Shown one piece after another: positions 1-7,653 of a DNA stretch of 16,769 bases. The notes beneath the pieces were generated by a model, which was not told the DNA's origin, searched no databases, and saw only the letters and a program-made list of their open reading frames with translations. Both the position numbers and the translations under genes were made by a program. The first letter of the stretch is position 1. Each line of letters starts with the position of its first letter. Source of the DNA: Ruixingdingia sedimenti (GTDB lineage Bacteria > Pseudomonadota > Alphaproteobacteria > Rhodobacterales > Rhodobacteraceae). The stretch lies in NCBI RefSeq assembly GCF_031432425.1, contig NZ_JAVKPH010000049.1:1-16769 (forward strand), read 5' to 3'.

Positions 1-66
1 ACCTCGACACTCGCAGACCCAAACGTCGTCAACGAACTCGTCAACAACAGGATGAACAGGGCCTAG
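1..66 (+). CDS. acs: Acetyl-CoA synthetase, C-terminal end (partial)
   Basis: Frame 1 is open from the window edge to the TAG at 64-66 and encodes 21 residues that begin TSTLADP and continue with a VV..L pattern. TSTLADP followed by VV is the well-known C-terminus of AMP-forming acetate-CoA ligases (E. coli Acs has the same string near its end). Acs activates acetate to acetyl-CoA through acetyl-AMP in the cytoplasm. Only the extreme tail is present, so domains and regulation cannot be judged. The family call rests on this short motif and is supported by the carboxylate-type transporter that follows on the same strand. Confidence 0.8.
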   Translation, partial: TSTLADPNVVNELVNNRMNRA

Positions 67-75
67 CGGGAAACA

Positions 76-110
76 CGGGGCCCGCCCGAAAGGGGGGATC
101 CCGGGCCCCG
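76..110 (+). terminator. Hairpin after acs, possible terminator
   Basis: A perfect 9-bp inverted repeat (CGGGGCCCG at 76-84, CGGGCCCCG at 102-110) starts 10 nt after the acs stop codon. It has a 17-nt loop and no T-run, so termination is inferred from position and stem strength only. Confidence 0.4.
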
Positions 111-436
111 GGACGGCCGGTCAACGGCCGCAGGGGCAGGGCACGGCGCCGGGGCGCCGGGCCAGGACCGAACCGCCTGCCTGCGGGGCCAGCCCCCGCG
201 CGACGGGGGGACGGCCGCGCCGATGGGCCAGGGGCGGCGGCAGACCGCGCCCCGCCCCGGCGGCAAGGGGAGGCTGCGCCCGGGGACCCTCGGGCGCGGA
301 AAGACCAGACAACGACTTCGGACGGTGCACCCCGCCTTGGCAGGGGGCGGGCAAGCGATGCCCGCTGCCATGGCGCGGAGGCCGCACGGGACAGGGACGG
401 AGACGGGCCGCGCGCCCGGAACATCGGAGGAAACCA
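111..436 (+). other. GC-rich intergenic region ahead of the MFS gene
   Basis: About 325 nt with no convincing gene. Open frames here are short or are shadows of the neighbouring gene. A weak inverted repeat CCCGCC (331-336) / GGCGGG (346-351) is present. No recognisable -35/-10 pair was found. The last bases carry the GGAGG ribosome binding site at 426-430 for the downstream start codon. Confidence 0.5.
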
Positions 437-2224
437 ATGGCAACCACCAACATGGACGCGGGTACCCGTTCGCGCCCGATGACTGCGGAGGAAAGGAAGG
501 TCATCCTCGCCTCTTCCGCGGGCACGATCTTCGAATGGTACGACTTCTACCTCTACGGCTCGCTCGCCGCGATCATCGGGGCGCAGTTCTTCACGCCCTT
601 CCCCGAGGCGACGCGGAACGTCTTCGCGCTTCTGGCCTTTGCGGCGGGCTTCATCGTGCGGCCCTTCGGCGCGCTGGTGTTCGGTGCGCTCGGCGATCTG
701 GTGGGGCGCAAGTACACCTTCCTGATGACCATCCTCATCATGGGCTTGTCGACCTTCATCGTCGGCCTGCTGCCCAACTATTACAGCTGGGGCGTGGCCG
801 CGCCGATCATCCTGATCGCGCTGCGGATGTTGCAGGGCCTTGCGCTCGGCGGCGAATACGGCGGGGCGGCGGTCTATGTGGCCGAACACGCGCCGCAGAA
901 CCAGCGGGGCTATTACACCAGCTTCATCCAGACCACGGCCACGCTCGGCCTGCTGCTGTCGCTGATCGTCATCCTGCTGGTGCAGGGCTATGTCAACGGC
1001 GCCTATCCCGACCAGCCGGTGCTGGACGCGGCCGGCGTGGCGGTGATGGATGCCAACGGCAATGCGGTGATGCAGAAGGCGTTCAACGCCTGGGGCTGGC
1101 GGATCCCGTTCCTGGGCTCGATCCTGCTGCTGGCGATCTCGCTCTATATCCGCTTGCAGATGAACGAATCGCCCGCCTTCAAGAAGATGAAGGAAGAAGG
1201 GTCGCAGTCCAAGGCGCCGCTGCGCGAGGCCTTCGGCAACTGGCGCAACGGCAAGATCGCGCTGATCGCCCTGCTGGGTCTGACGGCCGGTCAGGCGGTG
1301 GTGTGGTATTCGGGCCAGTTCTACGCGCTGTTCTTCGTGCAGAACGTGATCCGCGTCGACAGCTTCTCGGCCAACGTGTTCGTGGCCTGGTCGCTGATCC
1401 TGGGCACCTACGGCTTCATCTTCTTCGGCCGCCTGTCGGACCGGATCGGGCGCAAGCCGATCATCCTCGGCGGCTGTCTGATCGCGGCGATCACCTATTT
1501 CCCGGTGTTCGGCCTGCTGACCAAGACCGCCAACCCCGCCCTGCATGCCGCGCAGCAGAACCAGGTGGTGGTGACGGCCGATCCCAACGACTGCTCGTTC
1601 CAGTTCAACCCGACGGGCACGGCCAAGTTCACCTCGTCCTGCGACATCGCCAAGGCCGCGCTGTCGCGCCTGTCGGTGAATTCGGAAACCGTCGACGGCC
1701 CGGCGGGCCAGCCGGCCACCATTTCGGTCAACGGCGTGGTCGTGGCGACCTCGTATGACGCCGCCAGGCTGACGGGCGAGGATCTGGCCACGGCGAAGAA
1801 GGCCTTCGACACCGGCATGAACGATGCGCTGCGGACGGCGGGCTATCCGCTGGTGGCGTCGGAAAACACCACCGTGGCCAAGGCCAACCACTTCTTCGAC
1901 ATCTTCACCGGCCAGAAGATCACCATCGTGCTGATCCTCACCTATCTGATCGTGCTGGTGACGATGGTCTACGGCCCGATCGCGGCGATGCTGGTGGAGC
2001 TTTACCCGACCCGGATCCGCTATTCCGGCCTGTCGCTGCCCTATCACATCGGCAACGGCTGGTTCGGCGGCCTTCTGCCCGCGACCGCCTTTGCGATCTC
2101 GGCCCAGTCCGGCAACATCTATGCGGGTCTGTGGTATGCGATCGTGGTGGCGCTGATGACCGTGGTGATCGGGGCGCTGTTCGTGCCCGGCGGCACCCAC
2201 AAGAAGGACATCTTCGCCGACTGA
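437..2224 (+). CDS. MFS transporter, metabolite:H+ symporter (MHS) type, with large periplasmic insertion
   Basis: 595 residues; the ATG is chosen because GGAGG lies 6 nt upstream. The N-terminal pattern SSAGTIFEWYDFYLYGSLA is typical of the MHS family. The MFS signature loop occurs twice, as GDLVGRK (residues 86-92) and GRLSDRIGRK (331-340), at the two pseudo-symmetry positions. I count 12 hydrophobic segments. Family members are usually 420-450 residues. The excess lies in a ~35-residue loop between TM5 and TM6 and a ~130-residue insert between TM9 and TM10 (about residues 362-490), both predicted to be periplasmic. The insert contains two cysteines (C386 and C402). Position behind acs suggests import of acetate or a related carboxylate, but the substrate is inference. 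The gene is followed by a terminator-like hairpin and appears to be transcribed alone or with acs. Confidence 0.93.
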   Translation: MATTNMDAGTRSRPMTAEERKVILASSAGTIFEWYDFYLYGSLAAIIGAQFFTPFPEATRNVFALLAFAAGFIVRPFGALVFGALGDLVGRKYTFLMTILIMGLSTFIVGLLPNYYSWGVAAPIILIALRMLQGLALGGEYGGAAVYVAEHAPQNQRGYYTSFIQTTATLGLLLSLIVILLVQGYVNGAYPDQPVLDAAGVAVMDANGNAVMQKAFNAWGWRIPFLGSILLLAISLYIRLQMNESPAFKKMKEEGSQSKAPLREAFGNWRNGKIALIALLGLTAGQAVVWYSGQFYALFFVQNVIRVDSFSANVFVAWSLILGTYGFIFFGRLSDRIGRKPIILGGCLIAAITYFPVFGLLTKTANPALHAAQQNQVVVTADPNDCSFQFNPTGTAKFTSSCDIAKAALSRLSVNSETVDGPAGQPATISVNGVVVATSYDAARLTGEDLATAKKAFDTGMNDALRTAGYPLVASENTTVAKANHFFDIFTGQKITIVLILTYLIVLVTMVYGPIAAMLVELYPTRIRYSGLSLPYHIGNGWFGGLLPATAFAISAQSGNIYAGLWYAIVVALMTVVIGALFVPGGTHKKDIFAD

Positions 2225-2244
2225 TCCGGCGAGAGGTTCCGCCG

Positions 2245-2263
2245 CGGGCCGTTTCCCGGCCCG
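2245..2263 (+). terminator. Hairpin terminator after the MFS gene
   Basis: CGGGCCG (2245-2251), loop TTTCC, CGGCCCG (2257-2263): a perfect 7-bp stem 20 nt after the stop codon, in the gap between two convergent genes. There is no U-run after the stem. Confidence 0.5.
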
Positions 2264-2317
2264 TGGCATCAGCACCGGGCGGCGCCCCCGCGGCGCCGTC
2301 CCCCCGCGCCCCCGGCC

Positions 2318-2605
2318 TCAGGCCCGGCCGCGCAGCCGCTGCCACAGCGCGAGGATCCCCAGGATCACGGCCAGCAGCACCGCATTCGACAGAAGCCCCA
2401 CCCCGATCGCAACCGTCATCCCGCCCGCTTCGGGCCGGGCAAGGGTCATCGGAATGATCACCGCCACGAACAGCACCCCGGCAGCCAGCGGCACCCATGT
2501 GCCCGTCGCCCCGCGCGTGCGCTGCATGGTCAGGACCAGCGCGATCATCAGGCCGATCCTGAACGGATCCCTGACCTGCGACAGAAACACATCAACCAGA
2601 TCCAC
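2318..2605 (-). CDS. Small integral membrane protein, unknown function
   Basis: 95 residues from a GTG start at 2605, chosen because an AGGGGGT ribosome binding site lies just upstream and the protein then begins VDLVDVFLSQVRDPFRIG. The in-frame ATG at 2674 would add 23 charged, non-conserved-looking residues and has no clear ribosome binding site. Three hydrophobic stretches are visible: around FRIGLMIALVLTM, around WVPLAAGVLFVAVIIP, and a long one near the C-terminus ending in LALWQRLRGRA. It is convergent to the MFS gene and divergent from the response regulator. I do not recognise a named family and assign no function. Confidence 0.65.
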   Translation of the reverse strand: MDLVDVFLSQVRDPFRIGLMIALVLTMQRTRGATGTWVPLAAGVLFVAVIIPMTLARPEAGGMTVAIGVGLLSNAVLLAVILGILALWQRLRGRA

Positions 2606-2766
2606 GGCGCCGTACCCCCTGTTTTCCGCCTGTTTGCGCCGCGGGATCCGCGCCCTGTCCGGCGCCGCGACCATAGCGGGGCGCGGCCTGCCGGTCCACC
2701 GTTCCGGCGGGTGGGCGTCGCCCCCGTGCCGGATTTCCGCAGGCCCCCGGGCAAGAGGAGACAGCG

Positions 2767-3165
2767 ATGGCGGGTCCGGTTCCGCGCAGGCGCGTTCTGG
2801 TGATCGAGGACGAGGACAGCATCGCCACCGCGCTCCACCATCTGCTGACCCGCGAGGGCTATGACCACGACCGCCTGGCCAGCGGCGCGGGCGCAGTGGC
2901 CCGCATCCGCACCAGCCGGCCAGACCTCGTGCTGCTCGACGTGATGCTGCCCGGCGCCTCGGGCTACGAGATCTGCCAGCATGTGCGCCGCGACCCGGCG
3001 CTGGCGGGGGTGAAGATCCTGATGATGACGGCGGGCGGTGCGGCGGCGGAACGGGGCGGGGGGCTGGCGCATGGGGCGGACGGGTTCATCCTCAAGCCCT
3101 TCGCGTTGCAGGACCTGCGCGCAGAGGTCCGCCGCCTGCTGACCCCCGCCCCCCCGCCGGGCTGA
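2767..3165 (+). CDS. Single-domain response regulator (CheY-like receiver)
   Basis: 132 residues with an excellent GAGGAG ribosome binding site. It is a complete receiver domain: acidic pocket E14/D15, phospho-acceptor D58 in DLVLLDVMLP, switch residue T88 in KILMMTAGG, and invariant lysine K110 in GFILKPF. Nothing follows except a short proline-rich tail, so there is no DNA-binding output domain and it must act by protein contact or as a phosphate carrier. No histidine kinase is present in the window. Receiver-only proteins near acs/transporter clusters suggest a link to carboxylate use, but that is inference from proximity. The MATE gene begins 43 nt downstream on the same strand and could be co-transcribed. 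Confidence 0.93.
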   Translation: MAGPVPRRRVLVIEDEDSIATALHHLLTREGYDHDRLASGAGAVARIRTSRPDLVLLDVMLPGASGYEICQHVRRDPALAGVKILMMTAGGAAAERGGGLAHGADGFILKPFALQDLRAEVRRLLTPAPPPG

Positions 3166-3208
3166 GCCGCCCGTTGCCGCCCCGGCCCCTTTGGGCTAGG
3201 GCAGGGCG

Positions 3209-4561
3209 ATGACCGCCGCCCCGATCCCCCGCCGCATCCATGCGCGCGCGCTTCTGGCGCTCGGCCTGCCGCTGGCGGGCAGTCATGTGGCGCAGGTGCT
3301 GGTGCATGCGACGGATCTGGTGTTCCTCGGCTGGTATGCGGTGGATGCGCTGGCGGCGGCGGTGCTGGCGGCGGTGGTGATCTTTCTGCTGTTCATGCTG
3401 GGATCGGGTTTCGGTCTGGCGGTGATGCCGCTGGCCGCGGGGGCGCTGGCGCGGGGCGATGTCACGCGGCTGCGGCGCGATGCGCGGATGGGGATCTGGC
3501 TGTCGGCGGGTTTCGGGCTGGCGGCCTATCCGCTGTTCTGGTGGTCGGCGCCGCTGCTGCGCCTGCTGGGGCAGGATGCGCATCTGGCCGCGCTGGCGCA
3601 GGATTACCTGCGCATCGCGGGCCTGGGCCTTGCGCCGATGCTGGTGGTGATGACGCTGAAAAGCGTGCTGGCGGCGCTGGAACGCGGGCAGGTCGCGCTG
3701 TGGGTCACGCTGGCGGCGGTGGGGGTGAATGCGGGGCTGAACTATGTGCTGATCTTCGGCCGGTGGGGCGTGCCCGAATTGGGGCTGGCGGGTGCTGCGA
3801 TCGGGTCCGTCGTGGTGCAGGTGGCCTCGCTCGCCGTCATCGCGCTGATTGCCGCGCGCGATCCCCGGCTCCGGGGCGCGGGCCTATTCCGCCGCATCTG
3901 GCGCCCCGACCGCGCGGCGCTGGTGCAGGTCTGGCGGCTCGGCTGGCCCATCGGGCTGACGGGGCTGGCAGAGGTGGGGTTGTTCCAGGCCTCGGCGCTG
4001 ATGATGGGCTGGGTCGGCACGCGGGAACTGGCCGCGCATGGGATCACGCTGCAAGCGACCGAGATCGCCTTCATGGTCCATCTCGGCCTGTCGAACGCCG
4101 CCACCGTCCGCATCGGACAGGCCGATGCGCAGGGCGACGCGCGGGCGCTGCGCGATACGGCGAAGGTGGCGATGGGCCTGTCGGTGCTGTTCGGGGCGGG
4201 GGTGATCGTGCTCTACCTCGCCGCGCCGGGGCTGGTGGTGGGCGCCTTCGTCGGCCCGGACGATCCCCAGGCCCCCGCGATCCTCGCCCATGGGCGCGAC
4301 TTCCTGCGGATCGCGGCGCTGTTCCAGCTGATGGACGCGGCGCAGGTGATGGCGCTCGGCTTCCTGCGGGGGATCCGCGATACCCGCCGCCCGATGCTGC
4401 TCGCCTCGCTCAGCTACTGGGGCGTGGGCATTCCGGCGGGCTATCTGCTGGCCTTTCCGGCGGGGCTCGGCGGCATCGGGCTCTGGCTCGGCCTGCTCGC
4501 CGGCCTCACGCTCGCCGGCACGCTCCTGCTGACCCGCTTCTGGCGCCGCGCCCCGCGCTAG
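3209..4561 (+). CDS. MATE family efflux transporter
   Basis: 450 residues, the usual MATE length, with about 12 hydrophobic segments in two homologous halves. The start LGLPLAGSHVAQVLVHATDLVFLGW matches the first helix of NorM/DinF-like MATE proteins, and the second half repeats the pattern at GWPIGLTGLAEVGLFQASALMMGWVG. A GGGCAGGG ribosome binding site precedes the ATG. MATE proteins export cationic drugs and metabolites in exchange for Na+ or H+; the substrate cannot be read from sequence. No terminator is visible between the response regulator and this gene. A repeat element (4574-4624) lies 12 nt after the stop codon. Confidence 0.93.
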   Translation: MTAAPIPRRIHARALLALGLPLAGSHVAQVLVHATDLVFLGWYAVDALAAAVLAAVVIFLLFMLGSGFGLAVMPLAAGALARGDVTRLRRDARMGIWLSAGFGLAAYPLFWWSAPLLRLLGQDAHLAALAQDYLRIAGLGLAPMLVVMTLKSVLAALERGQVALWVTLAAVGVNAGLNYVLIFGRWGVPELGLAGAAIGSVVVQVASLAVIALIAARDPRLRGAGLFRRIWRPDRAALVQVWRLGWPIGLTGLAEVGLFQASALMMGWVGTRELAAHGITLQATEIAFMVHLGLSNAATVRIGQADAQGDARALRDTAKVAMGLSVLFGAGVIVLYLAAPGLVVGAFVGPDDPQAPAILAHGRDFLRIAALFQLMDAAQVMALGFLRGIRDTRRPMLLASLSYWGVGIPAGYLLAFPAGLGGIGLWLGLLAGLTLAGTLLLTRFWRRAPR

Positions 4562-4573
4562 GCCCCCCGCCTT

Positions 4574-4624
4574 CACTTTCTGTCCTTAAATATCCCGGGG
4601 GTCCGGGGGCTGGCCCCCGGCGCC
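4574..4624 (+). repeat. Intergenic GC-rich hairpin repeat, family A copy 1
   Basis: A 51-nt element starting CACTTTCTGTC, running through AAATATCCCGGGGG to the hairpin CCGGGGG-CTGG-CCCCCGG and ending GGCGCC. Its reverse complement matches 12300-12350 at 49 of 51 positions, and its core recurs at 12403-12435. It lies between the 3' ends of two convergent genes, 21 nt past the stop of the minus-strand gene at 4646, so it may act as a bidirectional terminator or 3'-end stabiliser. Confidence 0.85.
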
Positions 4625-4645
4625 ACGCCGTCCCCTGCGCTACCT

Positions 4646-5050
4646 TCAGTCGTCCTTCATCAACCGTTCGGCCTTGCGCCGCACCAGCACCGTGCGCAGG
4701 TCGTGCATCGCCAGCAACAGCGCATCCGTCACCCGGTCCAGTTGTTCCCCGGTCGCCTTGGTCTGCGCCCAGTGGGTGGTGGTGTTGAGGTAATCCACCG
4801 CGCGCAGGATGTCGTCGATGTCGCGCGCGGCCAGCACCTCCTGCCGCTGCGCCATCCAGTCGCGGATCGCCGCCATGTCCTCGGGCGTCAGGGACGCGCT
4901 GTTGTGCGGCTTGACGTTGCCGTTGCGCACGTTGACGGTGGCGATCTCGTCCATCTCGATGCGGCGCTGACGGTTTTCGGTATCGACGCGGAACACGGTC
5001 GCGCCGTTGTCGCGCACGCGGAAATAGTAGTCGGGCAGGTCCCCGGCCAT
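4646..5050 (-). CDS. Conserved hypothetical protein, 134 residues
   Basis: The ATG at 5050 is preceded by AGGGGGT. The protein is soluble, charged and has no signal peptide or membrane segment. Its N-terminal third (YYFRVRDNGATVFRVD) looks like a short beta-rich segment; the rest (from about residue 55, SLTPEDMAAIRDWMAQRQ) reads as several amphipathic helices. It ends KAERLMKDD. I do not recognise a characterised family. It lies downstream of the aminotransferase gene on the same strand with a 132-nt gap that contains a strong inverted repeat, so independent transcription is likely. Confidence 0.8.
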   Translation of the reverse strand: MAGDLPDYYFRVRDNGATVFRVDTENRQRRIEMDEIATVNVRNGNVKPHNSASLTPEDMAAIRDWMAQRQEVLAARDIDDILRAVDYLNTTTHWAQTKATGEQLDRVTDALLLAMHDLRTVLVRRKAERLMKDD

Positions 5051-5097
5051 CTTACCCCCTGTTGTCGGTCGCCGGCGCGGCCATCCGCGGCGCCGCC

Positions 5098-5126
5098 CCC
5101 GGGCCCGAGGCTACCCCCGGCCCGGG
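5098..5126 (-). terminator. Inverted repeat, possible terminator of the aminotransferase gene
   Basis: CCCGGGCC (5098-5105) and GGCCCGGG (5119-5126) form a perfect 8-bp stem with a 13-nt loop, 57 nt past the stop codon of the gene ending at 5183. There is no T-run. Confidence 0.35.
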
Positions 5127-5182
5127 CCGTTCGTCCAGCGCCGCGTCGGGGCCGCCGCATGGCATCCCGCTGCCCCGCCGGT

Positions 5183-6385
5183 TCATTTCAGGCCCGCGCA
5201 GAAGGTCTGGATACGGCGGCACGCCTCGGTCAGTTGCGCGTCCGAGGTGGCATAGCTGATGCGGAACGCCGGGCTCAGCCCGAAGGCCGCGCCGAAAACC
5301 ACGGCGACCCCGGTTTCCTCCAGCAGCGCAGTGGCGAAATCCTCGTCATTGCCGATGCGGGTGCCGCCGGCAGAGGTCTTGCCGATGCAGTCCGCGATGG
5401 TCGGGTAGACGTAGAACGCGCCTTCGGGCTCCGGGCAGCGGATGCCGGGGGCCGCGTTCAGCAGGCCCACCACCAGATCGCGGCGGCGCTGGAACACCGC
5501 GCGGCTGTCGCGGATATAGTCCTGCGGGCCGTTCAGCGCCTCGACGGCGGCTTCCTGGCTGATCGAGCAGGGGTTGGACGTGGACTGCGACTGCACCTTG
5601 CCCATGGCCTTGATCAGCGCCTCGGGCCCCGCGGCATAGCCGATGCGCCAGCCGGTCATGGCATAGGCTTTCGACACCCCGTTGCAGGTCAGCGTGCGGT
5701 CGTAGAGGCCGGGTTCCACCTGTGCGGGCGTCACGAATTCGAAATCGTCGAACACCAGATGTTCGTACATGTCATCGGTCATCACCCAGACATGGGGATG
5801 GCGCAGCAGCACATCGGTCAGCGCCTTCAATTCGTCGCGGGTATAGCCCGCCCCGGTCGGGTTCGACGGCGAGTTGAAGATGAACCATTTCGTTTTCGGC
5901 GTGATCGCGGCTTCCAGCTGGTCCGCCGTCAGCTTGTAGCCGGTCTGCGCCGGGCATTCGACCGGCACCGGCGTGCCGCCCGCCAGCAGCACCATGTCGG
6001 GATAGCTGACCCAGTAGGGCGCGGGGATGATCACCTCGTCGCCGGGGTTCAGCGTCGCCATCAGCGCGTTGTAGAGGATCTGCTTGCCCCCGGTGCCCAC
6101 CGTCACCTGCGCGGGCGTGTAGTCGAGGCCGTTTTCGCGGCTGAACTTGGCGCAGATCGCCTTTTTCAGCGCGGGCGTGCCGTCCACGGCGGTGTATTTC
6201 GTCTTGCCCGCGTCGATGGCGCGCTTGGCCGCGTCCTTGATGTTCTGCGGCGTGTCGAAATCGGGCTCGCCCGCCGACAGCGCGATGATGTCGCGCCCCG
6301 CTTCGGCCAGTTCGCGGGCCTTGTTGGTGATGGCGATGGTCGGCGAGGGCTTCACGCGCGACAGCGTGTCGGACAGGAAGGGCAT
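5183..6385 (-). CDS. aatA: Aspartate aminotransferase, class I PLP-dependent (subgroup 1b/Igamma)
   Basis: 400 residues starting MPFLSDTLSRVKPS; GAGG upstream of the ATG at 6385 and the close match of this N-terminus to rhizobial AatA fix the start, although the frame stays open farther upstream. PLP-site residues are visible: N175 in NPTG, D204 and Y207 in TDDMYEHL, the Schiff-base lysine K239 in GVSKAYAMTGWR, R247, and a C-terminal FRISYA arginine that binds the substrate carboxylate. It interconverts aspartate and 2-oxoglutarate with oxaloacetate and glutamate in the cytoplasm. Some members of this subgroup also transaminate prephenate or aromatic acids, which cannot be excluded here. It is divergent from sdhE with overlapping candidate promoters. 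Confidence 0.95.
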   Translation of the reverse strand: MPFLSDTLSRVKPSPTIAITNKARELAEAGRDIIALSAGEPDFDTPQNIKDAAKRAIDAGKTKYTAVDGTPALKKAICAKFSRENGLDYTPAQVTVGTGGKQILYNALMATLNPGDEVIIPAPYWVSYPDMVLLAGGTPVPVECPAQTGYKLTADQLEAAITPKTKWFIFNSPSNPTGAGYTRDELKALTDVLLRHPHVWVMTDDMYEHLVFDDFEFVTPAQVEPGLYDRTLTCNGVSKAYAMTGWRIGYAAGPEALIKAMGKVQSQSTSNPCSISQEAAVEALNGPQDYIRDSRAVFQRRRDLVVGLLNAAPGIRCPEPEGAFYVYPTIADCIGKTSAGGTRIGNDEDFATALLEETGVAVVFGAAFGLSPAFRISYATSDAQLTEACRRIQTFCAGLK

Positions 6386-6397
6386 GGCGGCCTCGGT

Positions 6398-6426
6398 TTG
6401 AAATCGGTGCCGCAGTGTCTTAGGGT
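6398..6426 (+). promoter_or_regulatory. Candidate sigma70 promoter of sdhE
   Basis: TTGAAA (6398-6403), 17-nt spacer, TAGGGT (6421-6426), giving a predicted start near 6433 and a ~27-nt leader before the sdhE ATG. The -10 is poor relative to TATAAT but G-rich -10 boxes are common in this group. Confidence 0.4.
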
Positions 6427-6445
6427 GCGCCCGATTGGCGATCAA
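6417..6445 (-). promoter_or_regulatory. Candidate sigma70 promoter of the aminotransferase gene
   Basis: Read on the minus strand: TTGATC (6445-6440), 17-nt spacer, TAAGAC (6422-6417). This would start transcription near 6410, about 25 nt before the start codon. Its -10 box overlaps the -10 box of the divergent candidate promoter. Confidence 0.4.
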
Positions 6446-6459
6446 GCGGGAACGGTGGG

Positions 6460-6741
6460 ATGACGGTGCAGGAAACGCCCGAGGCGCGGCTGAAACGGAT
6501 GCGCATGCGCGCCTGGCGGCGGGGCACGAAGGAAATGGACATCGTTCTGGGCCCCTTCGCCGACGAACGGCTAGCGGGCATGGACGAGGCCGCGCTGGCC
6601 GCTTTCGACGCGCTGTTGTGGGAAAACGATCAGGATCTGATGGCCTGGCTTCTGGGCCAGCAAGCCGTGCCAGACTGCCATGCCGCGCTGATCGCAGAGG
6701 TCGGGGTCTTTGCCCGCGGGCGTTTCGGCGCGCGGGGCTGA
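6460..6741 (+). CDS. sdhE: FAD assembly factor SdhE (succinate dehydrogenase flavinylation)
   Basis: 93 residues, the expected size of the SdhE/Sdh5 family. The diagnostic RGxxE motif is present (R21-G22, E25, in WRRGTKEMD), followed by a conserved acidic/aromatic stretch WENDQDLMAWL typical of the five-helix fold. SdhE promotes covalent attachment of FAD to the succinate dehydrogenase flavoprotein subunit in the cytoplasm. The sdh operon itself is not in the window. The ribosome binding site is weak (AAGCGGG, with GGTGGG very close to the ATG). Divergent from aatA; ldtR follows after 80 nt on the same strand. Confidence 0.93.
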   Translation: MTVQETPEARLKRMRMRAWRRGTKEMDIVLGPFADERLAGMDEAALAAFDALLWENDQDLMAWLLGQQAVPDCHAALIAEVGVFARGRFGARG

Positions 6742-6821
6742 GGGTTTTTATCCCCGGGTTTACCATATCTTCGGATTTGCGGCCGAATCTGTCCCCCGAT
6801 ATGGACGGACGGGACGGAACG

Positions 6822-7319
6822 ATGACGATTCAGACCAAGGTCGCACCGCTGGAACTGCGGGGCCTGCATGCGGGCTATCTGGACAATCTCGCGCTGGTGG
6901 AACGGCTGCACCGGCTGCTGCTCGACGTCATCAAGGATGAATTCGAGCGGCTGGCGGTGCTGGAGATCAACCCGGTGCAGGCGCTGTTGCTGTTCAACAT
7001 CGGCGACAACGAGGTGACGGCGGGCGAGTTGAAGACGCGCGGCTACTATCAGGGCTCCAACGTCAGCTACAACCTGAAGAAGCTGGTGGATCTGGGCTAC
7101 ATGCACCACCAGCGGTCGGAGGCGGACCGGCGGTCGGTGCGGGTGCGGCTGACGGAAAAGGGGCGGCGCAACCGGGCGCTGGTGGCCGACCTGTTCGCGC
7201 GCCATGCCGCGGTGATGGGCGAACGCGGCGTGCTGGACGCCCGCGCGATGGAGGACATCAACACCGCGCTGCGCCGGATGGAACGGTTCTGGACCGATCA
7301 GATCCGGTATATCTACTGA
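6822..7319 (+). CDS. ldtR: MarR-family transcriptional regulator LdtR
   Basis: 165 residues. The start at 6822 is preferred because a GGA-rich ribosome binding site (GGGACGGAA) precedes it; an in-frame ATG at 6801 lacks one and would add 7 residues. The winged helix-turn-helix is plain: a helical N-terminus (DNLALVERLHRLLLDVIKDEFE), VQALLLFNIGDNEVTAGELK, the recognition-helix region RGYYQGSNVSYNLKKLVDLGY, and a wing with the MarR-typical DRRSVRVRLTEKG. The string RGYYQGSNVSYNLKKLV is characteristic of alphaproteobacterial LdtR, known in Liberibacter and Sinorhizobium to control an L,D-transpeptidase gene and stress tolerance. No transpeptidase gene is in this window. An AT-stem hairpin 25 nt after the stop probably ends the transcript. 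Confidence 0.92.
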   Translation: MTIQTKVAPLELRGLHAGYLDNLALVERLHRLLLDVIKDEFERLAVLEINPVQALLLFNIGDNEVTAGELKTRGYYQGSNVSYNLKKLVDLGYMHHQRSEADRRSVRVRLTEKGRRNRALVADLFARHAAVMGERGVLDARAMEDINTALRRMERFWTDQIRYIY

Positions 7320-7344
7320 CGGGGCTGGATGCCCCGGGGGCGAG

Positions 7345-7377
7345 GCGCCGGAATTTTCCTGCGAAAAATTCCGGCGC
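7345..7377 (+). repeat. AT-stem hairpin after ldtR, family B copy 1, likely terminator
   Basis: GCGCCGGAATTTT (7345-7357), loop CCTGCGA, AAAATTCCGGCGC (7365-7377): a perfect 13-bp stem 25 nt past the ldtR stop. It resembles the hairpin at 8255-8281, sharing the flanking GCGCCG and the internal GCGAAAAATT, while its stem differs by paired changes. Position suggests a terminator that could serve both convergent genes. Confidence 0.7.
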
Positions 7378-7653
7378 GGCCGTACCGGATGGCGCTGCGG
7401 TGTGCGGTCGGGCAGGGGGACGGGCGGGGCGGCGGACTGGCGGGAAGTGGTTCGACGCCGGCGGGGTACAGCCGGCGGCGGGTTAGGGCGATGCGATGGG
7501 CCGTCTGGCAGGGCCGCGCGGGGGCCGGGGCAGGCGGGCGCGACAGGCTGGCCGGAGAGCATCCCGCGCTTGGCGGAACGAGGGCCGAAACGGCGCGAGG
7601 GGGATATGGCTCCCGCGGGTGGGAGCCGGGCCCGCGCACCGGCCCTGCGGCGT
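7378..7653. other. Gene-free GC-rich spacer between convergent genes
   Basis: About 275 nt between the ldtR-side hairpin and the stop codon of the minus-strand lipocalin gene. Open frames across it are low-complexity Arg/Gly/Ala translations with no ribosome binding site. I see no RNA gene or promoter in it. Confidence 0.5.

Noticed and set aside
41..2275. 744-codon open frame on the minus strand opposite the MFS gene
   Set aside because: Its translation is rich in Arg, His, Gln and Gly with no membrane or domain pattern, it lies antisense to a clear transporter, and such long antisense frames are expected from the GC-rich third codon positions.
4703..6463. 586-codon plus-strand open frame across the aminotransferase
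   Set aside because: Antisense to an aminotransferase with intact active-site motifs; low-complexity composition typical of shadows.
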